Part shown: piece by piece, positions 1 through 12,185 of the stretch
How the letters are laid out: each line of letters starts with the position of its first letter
How positions within the stretch are numbered: the stretch's first letter is position 1
DNA from: Notospermus geniculatus
Taxonomy: Eukaryota; Nemertea; Pilidiophora; Heteronemertea; Lineidae
Reading direction: 5' to 3'
Length of the DNA stretch: 64,000 nt
NCBI GenBank assembly: GCA_002633025.1
Contig: NMRB01000873.1
Coordinates: 80,307-144,306, forward strand
The notes under the pieces: generated by a model
The model's input: the letters and a program-made list of their open reading frames with translations, nothing else
The model's database searches: none
Told to the model about the DNA's origin: nothing
Position numbers and translations under genes: made by a program

Positions 1-687
1 AAAAAACTGATGTCAATTCCATACGAACAGATACAGCATGATAACCAACGTTTTGATTTGCCAAAATGTGTTATGTGTAAGGAAACGTGACATCTGTCAC
101 CGTTCAGATCTCTCAACCAATTTAGTGTGGCGGGCCTCCCCCGCATGTCTTTAGAAAGCACCCATCTTGTTCAAGCTTCTATCGCTCTAGTGTCACTTTG
201 TGTAATAGGATACGTGCAATATTGATGACCGAATAAGCAATGATATAGGCTGTGGAATTACTGTAGATGGAAAATGATTTGGGGAAATTGTATCCTACCT
301 ATCTGGGAGTCATAACGGGCATTGCTGTGGTTATTTTTGGGTGTCTTGCGAACACCGTCTTAAAAAGAAATGTGTGATATTTGATTGCCACTTTGACTTG
401 ACGAAGATTTCGAAGAAGTAGGACAATTTTAAAAAATTTGGACTGTGAAATTGTATGGCAACAATCTGTTTGCCGAATTTCAAACCGATTCATCTGCCCC
501 CCTCCCCAATAAAGTTCCCGCAATATTTTTCCAACAACTCTTCTCTCACATCTTTCGATGTGAACATTTTATGATAAAGGGGAGAATCCTAATTTGAGGG
601 ACTGAAGAGGAACGTCAGGCCTTAATTTTCACACAGAGTGATCCTTTACTAGGCCTATATTCTTTAAAAAGTCCTTACCGAAGGAGC

Positions 688-985
688 ATTGATAGCATTG
701 GAGCATTGGTTATCACGTCCGCTTAGCAAGCGGTAGGTCGCGGGTTGGAATCCAGCCCGGGCCATGGGATATCATTCCTGGCTCTTCACGTCCGTCGCAT
801 GGGACAGTAAGCCGTGCCGCCTTGTACCTTGTACCTTTGCAAGGGCAAGTATAACGACACCATCCAAGTGAGGAACAGGAGTAGCTTGAGATGGCCTCTT
901 CCGTACGTACCAGGGCCAATAATGCGATGGCTTCGGCCCTGAGGGAAAAATGCAAAATACAAATACAACAAGAACAGAAGGAGAC
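688..985 (+). repeat. tRNA-derived SINE, near full length
   Basis: The 5' part resembles a tRNA gene: an A-box-like stretch around 700-715, an anticodon-like hairpin CCGC-TTAGCAA-GCGG near 719-733, and a B-box-like GGGTTGGAATCC near 742-753. A shared body follows (ggctcttcacgtccgtcgca, then a Cys-tRNA-unlike tail with tttgcaagggcaagta, ccatccaagtgaggaac, agtagcttgagatggcctct, ccagggccaataatgc). The same modules recur at about 14.4, 19.05, 36.7, 38.2 and 38.6 kb, which is what makes this a dispersed family. The short ORFs on it are shadows of the repeat. Confidence 0.75.
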
Positions 986-2630
986 AACACCCCCCAAAAT
1001 CAAGGAAGGCAAATGCTAATAGCCATTGTCATCCTTGTCATTGATAGAAAGGGAGACCCTGGGATTCTCCGCAAGGAACCTGCACTGATTTGATTGGCCA
1101 CACGTAATCAATCCCATGCAGATGACAGATGACGTCTTTTTTATCTGCAACGAAGGGATATTTAGCGTTCGCTGACAGCAACTTAGTCATGTGGTGAGTT
1201 CGCCATACATTAACGACACATTCTGCGCTGCAATACCCAGAAGACATCAAATTATGAGTCACCCGTTGTTTGCAAAAATCACGGCTTGTTTTGTTGCGTA
1301 ATGGCTGCGAGAGTTGCTACAGGGTGCCTAGGTCTCTTGCACTCTTATTCTTAATCTGTTTGAAACCATGAAAGGGTTTTTTTTGGGGGGGGGTGAAATT
1401 GTGAAATTCACCAATTATGATTGAAGATCTTATCTGATGTTTTTGTCATTATGATGCATTTCCCTCGATAAAATTGCTTGTCACACGGCAAAATATTATC
1501 ACGTTCAATCAGATGAGCGAAAAACGTAAAAATCATTTATGATACCGGTACTTAATTGTTATGTTACTGTTCCTGAGGACTTGATAACATTGCATTGGGA
1601 TTCTACACCATTGCACCAACATAGGAGGCTTTCGAATAGGCTTAGACAAAGATGGCACAATTCGAAATTCTTTGATTACGTCAAGTCACAAATCGAAGCA
1701 TCAGCGTAGGTCACTAATTTATTAGAAATTTTTGTAACCTCAATGAAATACTTCATTATGGAAGTATCAAAATCCCATTTAAGTTTTGTGAAAACTTTGG
1801 TTACCGGTACTTGACTGAATTGGAATGTGAAGGGGTTGACAAAAGTTTATTGTGGGGATGGCCAAGCAGAATGACTAACATCAACTCTACACAGCACATT
1901 TTTGAAATCCAAAGGAGACCGTACCAATTGCACATTACCAGCATATTAAGTATCGAAGTTTGCTCTTTCAGCAATACCCGAGGGTTGCACGTTCCGAAAA
2001 ACTTAAAGGTGCAATTTCCACACAAGGGGTTAAGAACGACGAGATGCATGCTGACGTCTCATCATCAGTGCTAAATGAGCATTATGTCTTCAGTGGGATT
2101 TGGTTAGCCTATCAGTTGTTTAAACATTGTTAAAAGCCACCAAGGCAAAATCAATATTGAAGCAGAAGTAATACTATTTAATAAATTGTCACGTTCTTCA
2201 TCTGGTGCATCATATGCCAAGGAGGCAAATCTTGGTACAAATGCAATCTACAGTACCAATACGATCCTATGAGACTGGTTATAATTACCCGTACCTTTCA
2301 TCATCGATGAAGGTCGGGTTAAGTTTGGCAGATTCACACCAGATGAATGAGGAGCCGAGACAATCTGGATCAATCAATGCCGGGGATGTAGGTATACTAT
2401 GTCGACCAGTAGAAAATGTGCAAAGGAGAAGCGTGTCACAAGAGTAGCTATGTCTACGGCAGTAGGCAGGCGGGGATTTACCCTAACAGATCGAGAGCTG
2501 ATAAAATGGCCCCGTAAAAACCTGGCTACAAAAGTGTGGGAGAGTAAGGGTTGGTGAATGCGTGGAGACAACGACTTAACGGATGCTTTCCACATTTGCA
2601 GAGGATGCTTTCTCTAATTCTCATTTCTGC
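986..2630. other. gene-less stretch, nothing recognised
   Basis: No exon with convincing splice sites, no repeat structure and no RNA gene was recognised. There is a short homopolymer run near 1378-1394. Opposing 82-87 codon ORFs at about 1.8-2.07 kb overlap each other on both strands and look like chance ORFs. Positions 1-687 are likewise empty as far as I can read. Confidence 0.5.
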
Positions 2631-2636
2631 TATTTG

Positions 2637-2646
2637 CTTTATAAAT
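2637..2646 (+). promoter_or_regulatory. candidate TATA box of the secreted-protein gene
   Basis: The string tttataaatg lies about 80-90 bases upstream of the start codon at 2726, at the spacing expected for a TATA box with a short 5' leader. Placement is by position and motif only. A donor-like caggtgagt at about 2670 could mean that the true first exon is non-coding and lies upstream instead. Confidence 0.4.
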
Positions 2647-2725
2647 GCAGGTACTACGATGATAATATACAGGTGAGTCCTCACAGCTAGCTCCACAGAT
2701 CGGACCAACCGACGACGACGAAAAC

Positions 2726-3719
2726 ATGAACTGGATTCAGTGTTTCACTGTGTCTTATTTGGCCCTTGTTTTACCATGTGTAGCAGTTGCGTACAGATTC
2801 ACGGATGCCTCAGTGTTAAACAAACGGAACTCTAGTCGGAAAGACAACAACACGTGGAATAAATTAGAACTTTTACAAGCTTTAATTCATAGATTACGGC
2901 AAAAAAAGCCAGGATCATCACAGACACAATACAGATATAGAAGGAGTCGACCAATGTACTATGGCTGGGTCGCCGAAAAGGAAACCGATGCAGATATTCC
3001 AAAAATTGGTAGGTGAATCCTTTAATTACATGTAAATAGAAAATATTTAGAATAGCAATTTTCATATTATGTGTGCATTTCAACTACAGTTATGAAAACT
3101 GTCGAACTTTAATCCTTGTAACCTGAAGGGTAATCCACTAAAATCAAGGTTTCATGAGAAATCTTTTATTTTAACCCCTTGAGCGCTGCAAGCAGGGCAT
3201 GATTTGATTGCAGAAAATTCCCACAGCAGTGTTTCCAAAATGCTTTTTTTGTTAGTTTCCATTCTTGGGGCATGAATCAAGTTGCCGAGGCAACTTAGAT
3301 ATCAGTTTTGCCCAGGTTTCAAATTACTTACCATTGAGATTGGAATCCTCTTTTTTTATTTTTATGTGGTTGTTTATCGTGTGGGGAGGCAAGTTTTTCT
3401 TCTGTATGTTGATTAAAAGTTGGTTTCAGCTGATGTTATCTGATTTTAATATATAACAGGAGTGATAAGAGGATATTGCAGTGATTTCATGAAGGATAAA
3501 AATCCTCGTATTCCTCGTGATTATTGTTTTCCTCGTAATGGCTTTATATTGCAAATGCACTCAGTGGAGATGGTTCTGAAGAACAATTTGCAGAATTGTG
3601 AAGACAAAGCTATGGACCAATGTGGGACAGCAAAAAAAGCTTTTCGATATATCCTGGAAATGTTAGCACAATATTTAGTCTCCCAGCACTCAAAATTTTT
3701 GCTGCCATTACAACGTTGA
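2726..3719 (+). CDS. two-exon gene for a secreted four-cysteine protein, family not recognised
   Basis: Exon 1 runs 2726-3008 and ends ATT G|gtaggt; exon 2 runs 3460-3719, begins after atataacag and stops at TGA. The phase is consistent (phase 1), giving 180 residues. The start ATG has a good context (aaaacATGa). Residues 1-22 are a signal peptide (hydrophobic core YLALVLPCVAVA). The mature part starts YRFTD, is basic, and carries dibasic sites (NKR near 33, RYRRSR near 73) and a possible amphipathic helix around LELLQALIHRLRQ. Exon 2 contains all four mature cysteines (GYC, DYC, NC, QC) and a second helix-rich stretch ending FRYILEMLAQYL. A small secreted hormone, cytokine or defence protein would fit, but I recognise no family. 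I saw no close polyadenylation signal. The coding model is fairly secure; the function is unknown. Confidence 0.75.
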
Positions 3720-4545
3720 TAAGGGTAACTCGTAGCTGATGAGGGTCACAAACTGACAGTGACATTGTGCAGCGATAGATGTCCAAATCCTTTTGAAAGT
3801 CGTTGATGCATCACCACATGGGATGATTGCTTAGCTTTTTGTTACTACTTTAGGTGCAAGGAAAATGTTTAGACCCCAGTCATGTTACCATTTTGTCACG
3901 AACTGTACTTGGCCCAGAAGTATTTCATTTTTGGCAATGCAGTACCAAAGGTTTATTTCGAGCAAATAACGTCAGTCATGCAAAATCTGCCGGATTTTAC
4001 TCTTATTTGCGAAAGAACTGGCAAGCAAATTTACAATCATCACCATTTTAACTAGGAAATTCTGTGCTGCATCGCCTCCAACCTATCTCCTCCACATTGC
4101 TTGCTATGACACACACGTGTCTTGTAGTTCCGAGCACGCAGATGAGCAATTCCAGCATAATGTACATTGCATCTGGGGCTCACTTTTTCCACGACCACCT
4201 CTCAATTGCTGAGGTATTGATAATTCTTATAACAGAGGGTAATTAAGTTCACACTGCATTAGCATGCTCGCTGGCGAGTCTGATGCACTGATATGATCAT
4301 CTGCATCGGGGAATTACGTGATCACGTTTTATAAGCACCGAGGATGTTTAACCCGTTAGCATGATATGGGGTGCATGAAGAGGGGGCATATTGATGTCGG
4401 GGACAATGATCCAATCGGTCTGTTCATCTTTGGAAAGAACTTTTGGAAGAACTGAGTAGCTTTGAACTTCACCAAAAAATTCATCTTTGCATTCTCCTTA
4501 GAAAGAGAGAGCACAAAAGTCGACACACAAAATGATGATATAGGA
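3720..4545. other. presumed 3' flank, nothing else recognised
   Basis: This follows the stop codon of the secreted-protein gene. No AATAAA is seen close to the stop. Short ORFs of about 60 codons at 3.85-4.25 kb have no supporting features. Confidence 0.4.
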
Positions 4546-4660
4546 AGTCAACTTCCAAAAGACAGTCTTTTCTGGAGTTCTATACTGAAAAGTGCCTGAG
4601 GAAGACCCCGGTTGGGGTCGAAAATTTGTGAAATTTTGGAAGTTGACTTCCTCACATTTG
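4546..4660. repeat. inverted repeat with aggaagtcaacttccaaa ends
   Basis: The left end aggaagtcaacttccaaa near 4544-4562 is the reverse complement of tttggaagttgacttcct near 4635-4653. The interior carries cctgaggaagaccccggttg. It looks like a small foldback element or solo repeat; no target-site duplication was identified. Confidence 0.5.
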
Positions 4661-5019
4661 CATTCTCCTTCATATCATTCTCCAAGATGTTGTTGTCATA
4701 GATAGCTTTGGGTGGATTTCGTGACATTGAATGGGCAAGACTACCAAACCAAATACATGTACATGTATTAATGCTTCTACTACCTTTCTGATGTAGTACA
4801 AATGCACTAGAGGGTGCTGCATAAAATACGAATAAAAGCATAAGCCTACTAGTTTATACTTAAATTAATAGGTAGGACCCATCATCATTCACTTTGGTAC
4901 ATGACATTCTGTGTGGTGAACATCATCCGGCTGAAAATGAATTGAAAGGATGACTGCAAAAAGAAGAAAAACCAAATATCTAAAAGAAAATGAAGCGAAT
5001 AAAGGCAATGCCTACAACT

Positions 5020-5300
5020 GCAAAGGAATAAGTGACCGGATTCACGACTGCTACCAAAGTGCTCAAAACAAGGAATGCTGTGAATTGCCAATCTTCTTAC
5101 CAAAAAAAGGGGGAGTTCGTGAAGGTTAAGAACAGGTTAAGAACATCCAAGCAGCAATGATGTTGGATGAATACAGGAAATCAACTAGAACAGCAAATGA
5201 ATAAGTGGCGGTTCGTGACAGCTACCAAAAGTGCTCAAAACAAGTTACGAAATTTACCAATTTCTTGACCAAAAAGACGGAGTTCGAGAAGGTCAAGCAC
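5020..5300. repeat. two diverged direct repeats, about 175 bp apart
   Basis: The words gaataagtg, gctaccaaa, gtgctcaaaacaag, ccaat-ttctt-accaaaaa and ggagttcg-gaaggt occur in the same order at about 5026-5130 and 5199-5300. A 166-codon ORF on the minus strand (5235-5735) crosses the second copy but shows no recognisable protein. Confidence 0.45.
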
Positions 5301-6548
5301 AATTTGAATCCACGAGCAGTTTAGCAATTGTTGCAATTCCGAAATCCTTGATGACATGCATGATGGAGCCATCAGCTGAATCTTTGCATGTGTTACCGTA
5401 CAAAGGTAATAACAACCGAATAAGATGATGCAAAATAAATGAGGCAATTTATGAAGATCGTTGAGTGTTAACCCTCCATAGGAGAGTGCACAATGCGTGA
5501 AGGCCACTACTGGATGATGCAGTATCAGAATTGGTAAATATCCTCTTTGAAATTGCTGTGAAAAAGTAGTGACTGCTGACCTTTCTGTTCTTGGATCAAT
5601 GGAGGATCTTGCCTTCACCAGCAGTCTTTTCAATACCTTCACCAATTCGCCCATGCAAAAGACTGCATCTGCACAGTTGGTGCCAATTCCAACGTCTGAC
5701 CAAAAGGTGGCACTGGACACTGATTGACCAATCAATGAAGGCTATTACATATATTCGGTCATATCGAACCTGAGACATGAAACGTGTTTTGATTGGCTAG
5801 CGAACATCGCAGCTCGAAGGGAGACGAAGGAAGACCACAGCCTACGCAATGCACGTATTCTGTGGAGTACCACACGATATTGGTCTCGAGAGCTGCAAGT
5901 AAATTAATTCACAGCAGGTAGCCAAATGTAAATTTCATTGAAAAGTACTTTTCAGACCAGTTGATGAGGGTTATAAAGGGAATGTATATGTCTAACCAGC
6001 AGGATGAAAGGATATTGCGGCTCTGTGGTTCAACATGATACACGCGGTCGTAGTTTGCCTGTGGTAGGCTGACAGTGGAAATGTCAAAGGGACTAGTGAA
6101 CTACTCCAATGGCTGCTTTAACTTTAGTCCATGATCGTCTTAACACCTATCATCTAGGGTTTAGTACTCTTTTCCGGTGTCTCCATTTTGGTGAAGCAAC
6201 GGCGGCCATTTTTAAAGATGGCCGCCAAAACAGCTTCTGGAAGATGAACCGGAAGTGAATCAACCATGTGGACTCGTCAGATACCAGGCAACCAAAAGTC
6301 ATGGCAGGATCTTCATAAAATTGGTAATGAGACCTCAAATTTTGAGGTCTGGCAGATGAACTCAGAGACCAAAGGTGGAAATTCATGAAAGATACCGGTA
6401 TCTACCTATCATTCTGTTGGATCTCAAGAAAGGACATCCAAGATCGAAGGTCACAATCCCGGGTGACAACGCATTGCCTTGTAGTCGTGACAACCCAAGT
6501 GACAACAAGTGGTCATGACCAATCAAAACAGGCAGCATTCATTTCCCT

Positions 6549-6808
6549 GATTGGTTTTCTTTGCTAGACAGCATTGTCTTCTCATCAGGTTTCCCACGCT
6601 TCCAATCAGCTATGCAAATAGACCGAGTCAAGAGTCGCCGGGTGTAGGAACCAATGGTGAAGATGGGGATTAGCTGAATTGAGCGACGAGAAAGACACTT
6701 TGTGAGGCGAAATGTCGAGGTGTTGAATAAAGAGAGGTGAGCACCAAGTATGGCTTCATTGGCTGTGAAGGCAATATTTGGCGATTGGATGCAAGGCTGG
6801 AGAAACTT
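6549..6808. repeat. direct repeat copy 1 (about 260 bp)
   Basis: The segment beginning attggttttctttgctagac and ending gatgcaaggctggagaaac is repeated almost without change at 7492-7751. The copies lie about 943 bp apart and both are followed by tRNA-like repeat units. Only a few base differences are visible, such as cgccggg/cgcctgg and atggctt/atggttt, so the duplication is recent. Confidence 0.8.
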
Positions 6809-6839
6809 GCCGACTCACAAAGAACCTTGTCGACGAACA

Positions 6840-7240
6840 GGAATGGGTAGGACGAGAATCAAACCTACTTGCTGATGTTGCCACTCTACCATCCTGAATG
6901 TCCTACCTGCTACACAACACGCAAGTGATACCTTCGTGTCAACTTCCGAAGAGACTGCTAAACCGCCTTGTCGACTCCGTATGAGTATCAAACCACCGAT
7001 TCAGACGTGACAGTTGAATTGCCACTATATCATCCTGAAAGTCCTACCTGCTAGTCATGTGGAGAGCAAGCCACACGACCAACTGGTAATACCTTCGTGT
7101 CGACTGCAAAGGGACTGCAAACCGCCTTGTCGAATCGGTGTGCGTATGGCAGGGAATCAATTCAACGACTCACACAGATGAGAGGTGCTGAGGTTGCCAG
7201 AATACCATCCTGGAAATCCTATTCAGTATGGTAGTGGTAG
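6840..7240 (-). repeat. tandem tRNA-like repeat units, first block
   Basis: Read on the minus strand, the block repeats a unit with aggatggtagagtggcaac (A-box-like), then ggtttgatt-c (B-box-like), then a tail cgacaaggcggttt-gcagt-tctt and cacgaaggtat. The units are diverged and about 110-140 bp long. Neither a complete tRNA cloverleaf nor an anticodon stem is convincing, so this is best read as a tRNA-derived SINE array or remnant. Confidence 0.5.
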
Positions 7241-7491
7241 CCGCGTTGATCGTCAACAATATCGAAAGGAGGGTGGTAACACCGATTTCTAAGATCAGCT
7301 TTTTAAATTTTACATGTAAGGTACATGCTGACTCTAGCTTTCGACATTATACGGTGTCTTCCTCAGGAGTGAGGGAAAATATTAAAACACAAGTATAATA
7401 GTAGTCGGGTCAATTTACAAAAAAGCTGGAACAAATTGCAACAAAAGGTTTTTTGATGGTTTCTTGTAGTATTGAATGTGGTTAACAACAA

Positions 7492-7751
7492 TGATTGGTT
7501 TTCTTTGCTAGACAGCATTGTCTTCTCATCAGGTTTCCCACGCTTCCAATCAGCTATGCAAATAGACCGAGTCAAGAGTCGCCTGGTGTAGGAACCAATG
7601 GTGAAGATGGGGATTAGCTGAATTGAGCGACGAGAAAGACACTTTGTGAGGCGAAATGTCGAGGTGTTGAATAAAGAGAGGTGAGCACCAAGTATGGTTT
7701 CATTGGCTGTGAAGGCAATATTTGGCGATTGGATGCAAGGCTGGAGAAACC
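7492..7751. repeat. direct repeat copy 2 (about 260 bp)
   Basis: This is a near-identical copy of 6549-6808, and the flanking cluster of tRNA-like units resumes directly after it. Together the two suggest a tandem duplication of a larger composite repeat unit. Confidence 0.8.
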
Positions 7752-7769
7752 AGCCGACTCAAAAAAGCC

Positions 7770-8165
7770 TTGTCGAATAGGAATGGGTAGGACCAGCGGG
7801 AATCAAACCTACGACTTTAAAGATGAGAGATGCTGATGTTGCCGCTATACCATCCTGGAAGTGCTACCTGCTAGTTATATGGACAGAAAGCTACACAGCC
7901 AACTGGGAGGCTTGGCCCATACCTTCGTGTCAACTGGCAAAGGGACTGCTAAAGGTACTGAGGTTGCCAGAATACCATCCTGGAAATCCTACATGCCATT
8001 GCCAGTCATGTGGCCGGCAAGATACACAACCAACTGGCATTGACAATACATGTTTCTTCTTTTCAACTTGCAAAGAGACTCCGACACCGCTAATGGGGAA
8101 ACTACCGGAAGTGTGGCTGCACATATTGCAGGCAACCACCAATACTGGCAAAGTGTGCGAAGGAT
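7770..8165 (-). repeat. tandem tRNA-like repeat units, second block
   Basis: These are the same unit types as at 6840-7240. On the minus strand, aggatggtatagcggcaac is followed by gtaggtttgattcccgc (A- and B-box-like), then cctacccattcctattcgac. At least two units are seen, ending in the catcctggaaatcctac words near 7975-7995. A 144-codon plus-strand ORF covers the block but is repeat-derived. Confidence 0.5.
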
Positions 8166-8248
8166 TAAACCCAGAGGAATTCCTTTTTCATGACGCAACA
8201 TTAACAAAGGAAACGTTACGCCACCCAATATTTCGCCACAATCAATCG

Positions 8249-8281
8249 GTCAGTTAGTTAGTTAGTTAGTTAGTTAGTTAG
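8249..8281. repeat. (TTAG)n microsatellite
   Basis: About eight uninterrupted TTAG units lie immediately 3' of the second tRNA-like block. Confidence 0.9.
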
Positions 8282-9146
8282 ATTCCAATTGTTTGGTTGC
8301 AATGAACACCACTGTGTTGATGCGGTTAATACCATAAAATAAACACTTGCAATGTGATGACGTCAAAGTCATAAGATTTTTTAATGTGGGCGGGTCCCGT
8401 GTTGTGTACATGCAGTGGCATGTCCCCTGTCGGATCATTGCTTATGATCAGTATGGTGAGTATGGCACAAAATCCCTACGTCCTATACTGTAGTTTAGCA
8501 CCTTTGCAGTCAAAATCTGGATTTCCTGGAATTTGGTTCCAATGACGTTAAAGTACGAAATTCAGGTACGAAATTTCCAGACCTGAAAATACACAACGGG
8601 GTGTAAATATAAACTGGGATAGACATTGTGTAAATGTCAGGTGACGCATTTCGATAAAATTATACTCTAATATACCACCTCAACAGTCTTGGGTACACAG
8701 AAGCAAAAGGAAAAAAACATACATCTATCCCTAGTGTGTTAATTAATTAACTACACAACTGATGAAAAAAAATCAGAATGCAAAAATCATCAGAACAAAT
8801 GTTACAGGAAATTACCAGGTATGAGACTGTTTTTCACCAATTTGTTAATGTTGAAGTTGAGAAGCCAATAATGGTGGATCTCCATTTGAGGTCTATTTAA
8901 GGGGATTGGTTCAGGTTGGGCTTGTGTGGGGTGGCAGGTATGACGTCATCATTCGTTTTTCTCTTGCTTTAGACTTGCATCCATGAAAATGTACCAAATG
9001 ATACATGTACTTGGCAATCCCGTTTGCCAATTTCATAGGTTTCTCCTGTTAGGCTAAGTGTAAGATGAGAACACTTGGGCAGGTGCAAACATTGACAATA
9101 GATTTCTTCTATCTAATTGTCGAAGGGGCTTCTTCACAGCTGTCCA

Positions 9147-9322
9147 ATAGGAGCTGTCAGCGAGTTGACCACTAGGTGTCACTAGGGCCCAATTCAATGC
9201 ATCTAGCGGACCCAGTCATTATCGATCGAGCAGCGATCATAATAGATTTCCTGTACATTTGGTCCGCTAAGACTGTGCTGCCATCTGTTAGCAATATGCG
9301 CGGCTGACTGCTCCTATTGATC
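9147..9322. repeat. short inverted-repeat element, family E copy 1
   Basis: The left end caataggagctgtcagc mirrors the right end gctgactgctcctattg with one mismatch or indel. A related copy lies reversed at about 9885-10041, sharing gagttgacca, ccaattcaa, cggaccca and gc-atatgc in order. Confidence 0.55.
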
Positions 9323-9884
9323 TATGATCGACAACAACACTTTCAGTTGAGGAACACTGTACAGTTTGTCATGGTACATGTAGGTGCCTTTATGGGTAAG
9401 GTCTCTGAATCTTTGGAATCGTATATCTGACCTGAAGGACTGGATGCCCAGGTTTGCTTGCCTCACAAGAACACCATTCGATGATTTCCAGCAACGAATT
9501 ATTTTAAGACGTAGACCACTCTATCACGAAACCTTATCGTCACAAAAAGTAGATCTGATACAGACATATTTTCCTCCTCTGACCTTTTGCGAGAGTACCC
9601 CGAGCATTACCAATGTCAATCTGATGATTTATTTGCCTAAGCTATTCAATTTTAGCTGACACCTCATTGACATCTGTAATAAGCACTAAACTGGTAATAA
9701 ATAGGATAGAGGCAATTTTCCTATTCAGTTTTCTAAGACAAGGGGACAAAAAGTGTTGGCTGCAGTGGATGTTGTGAGGAAAATGATAGATAAGGCAACA
9801 GATACAACAATGGAAGGTTTAGGACATCGTTGAGACTGCCCATGCAGTACAAACTGGGGACAGACGTTTTGGTCAATAAGAGCC

Positions 9885-10041
9885 ATGCATATCGCCAAAA
9901 GACGGCAGCAAAGTTCCAGCGCACCAATACAATATAAAATTCCCCTGATTGGCGCTAAGTCAACCATGGATGGGTCCGTTTGGCTTTGAATTGGACCGTC
10001 GTCACTCCTGTTGGTCAACTGACTGACAGCTCCCATTGATA
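9885..10041. repeat. inverted-repeat element, family E copy 2 (reversed)
   Basis: Read on the minus strand it begins caatgggagctgtcagtcag and follows the word order of the 9147 copy, ending near a ttattgacc that matches the other terminus. A 103-codon minus-strand ORF here is derived from the element. Confidence 0.5.
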
Positions 10042-11030
10042 GCGGCGTAGGCCTACTGTGTGCAACTTGCAGTTCCTTTTCGACACACTTTAAACTTGTT
10101 GGGGCCAGAGTTAACAGACTGGGCCGTCACGCGGTACCGTGATGGAAACGTGCACGTGACTTTGTCGCGCCCAACCGCGCAATGACTATACAAAATACAA
10201 TATTTGTTTCGGCAGAAAACACCTACAATCCTGCGTGGAGGGGACGGAAACTTCTCACCGTAAATTTATACAATTTTTGTCAGTAAACAAGTAAGAATTC
10301 ACTGTGTCATACTCACGTTTAAAGATTTTACAGGCAATTTTCGACCGAAATTTACCTTGACAGCCGTAATGGCAGGCCTGTCATGCCTACCTACATTATA
10401 TGCCATTTTCGGCGCCATAAACGCCGGCAAGCCTGAAATTCAGTTCAGGTATGTAGATAAGATGATAGAGATTGCATTTGGACAGATCATTTCAAAATGA
10501 CGCTTTTTTTAAACGATTGACGCTTTTTTGAAATTAGACGTGCTAAAGTCTCTTATCTTCGGATGGCCTCGGTTAGCCGCGATTGTTGTTGTAATCTTCA
10601 CAAGTAAACCATTGTAAAACGTTGACTTCAACTGCCCCGTGATATCACGCTGCAGCGCGACCACCATTCCCACCATGCTCGGCGAGCAGTTGTGCGGTTG
10701 CGCCACATTCGATCCACTTCCTCTTTTCACCACNAACAATTTGTGCGTCGACAATTCCTGCCTTGTATCATTTCCCATGGGAGTCAATTAATACTGCGAT
10801 TAGATTTGTAACGGCAGCTCAGTGCACTTAACGAGGGTGGATAATTGTAACCTGTGTGACAAAACAATAAAACTTAAAATTAGCCTCTGACGAAGACGTC
10901 AGAGGGAAATACAATCTCATCATCATAATATGCAGGAAAACAAATAGAGCAAGGCGAAAAACACGTGATAAAATACCTTATTTCATCATGTATTTTTGTC
11001 ATTAGGTGAAATCCTTGGTCATTTATAGGC

Positions 11031-11275
11031 CTACACCAATCCAACAAAGATGGTGGCCTACTAGTTCTCCCACATGACGTCGTGGCCATTCATTTTCCAA
11101 GCATGATATAACACTCCCAAGGCATTCTCTCAGACAATTGTTTTACCTAAACTTTTGTGCCCATGGCCCGCTTGACCAGCTTAGCGTGATAGTGGCCATT
11201 GAACGGTGTTAAGCTTCTGACGTCATATGGTGAAAACCGCTATCTTTGTTGGAAAGGTGTATAGGAAGGCTTTTA
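11031..11275. repeat. MITE-like element, family D copy 1
   Basis: The left arm is ccaacaaagatggtggccta plus ctcccacatgacgtc; the right arm gacgtcatatggtgaaaac continues to ctttgttggaaaggtgtata, so the ends are inverted repeats. The internal words gcccatggcccgcttgacca and catgatataacact recur at 25,388, 61,846 and 63,488. No coding capacity is seen. Confidence 0.7.
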
Positions 11276-12185
11276 TATTTGAGTAAGTTACAATCAACAT
11301 GACTCGCTCAATTGGCAATGACGTATAGCACTAACACGAGCCCTATCTTTGTTGCAATCAGCCGTGACACACCAAGTGCACCAAATGCATCAGATTTAGT
11401 AATTAGCGGCTGTGAAATAATTTTAGTGTAAGTGAGTGCAAAATGTAGATCTTTGTGATCTGTTCTAAATTCATACGATTTCAGTCTGTATTTCTGGGGA
11501 GAAATATGCCATCACCAATGCAGTAGAAGTTAATCACAGCGATGTCTCAGAAATGAACTACATGTACTTGTAGTTGTCTCTAATTGAGGCAAAAATCGAG
11601 CTTTGATTGTGAAAATAAGTTTTCTGCCATTACCGTACCATTGCATGATACATCTGCAAAGGTTGCTCTGTGTGTTTCTTCGAAAAAAGATGATTTCACG
11701 AAGGCCAGAACCACAAAATAGGTCTTAGTTCACAGACATTAGGCATATGATGACCTCTATATTGCATTATTGGTGTTTAGGAGATCACAGGGGAAAGAGT
11801 TAAAGCCCTTTTGTCAAGTTGGTTAAGAACAATTCAGATTACCTCCCCATGGTACTGTACTTAATAGCATCTTATCCACCCACACAACCACATCCCAAAT
11901 AGCGGTAAACCAAAGAGAGCATTGTTAAGACACAAAACATCATATTACCTAGAGAAAAACAAGAAAATAGAAACTCTGCAAGAACAAGAACCGACTAAGC
12001 CTGGTGACAAAAGAAGCTGAATATCTAGTTGTTCCTCCAAGCCTCCAGAGCCCCCTCATTCTGAACTTTCTTACCGGATTGTGTTACATACATAATTATA
12101 AAGTTGGTCTAATATTAACTCATCATATACCAAGCATGACAGATCATTTTCAACGAGCAACGAGGTATTTCTCCAAAGATAGAGG

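Noticed and set aside
5235-5735. 166-codon minus-strand ORF
   Set aside because: It overlaps a diverged direct repeat, has no recognised domain and no splice or start context worth noting.
10733-10733. Single N possibly marking another allelic tandem duplication
   Set aside because: No repeated sequence is visible on its two sides; the same holds for the N at 53,866.
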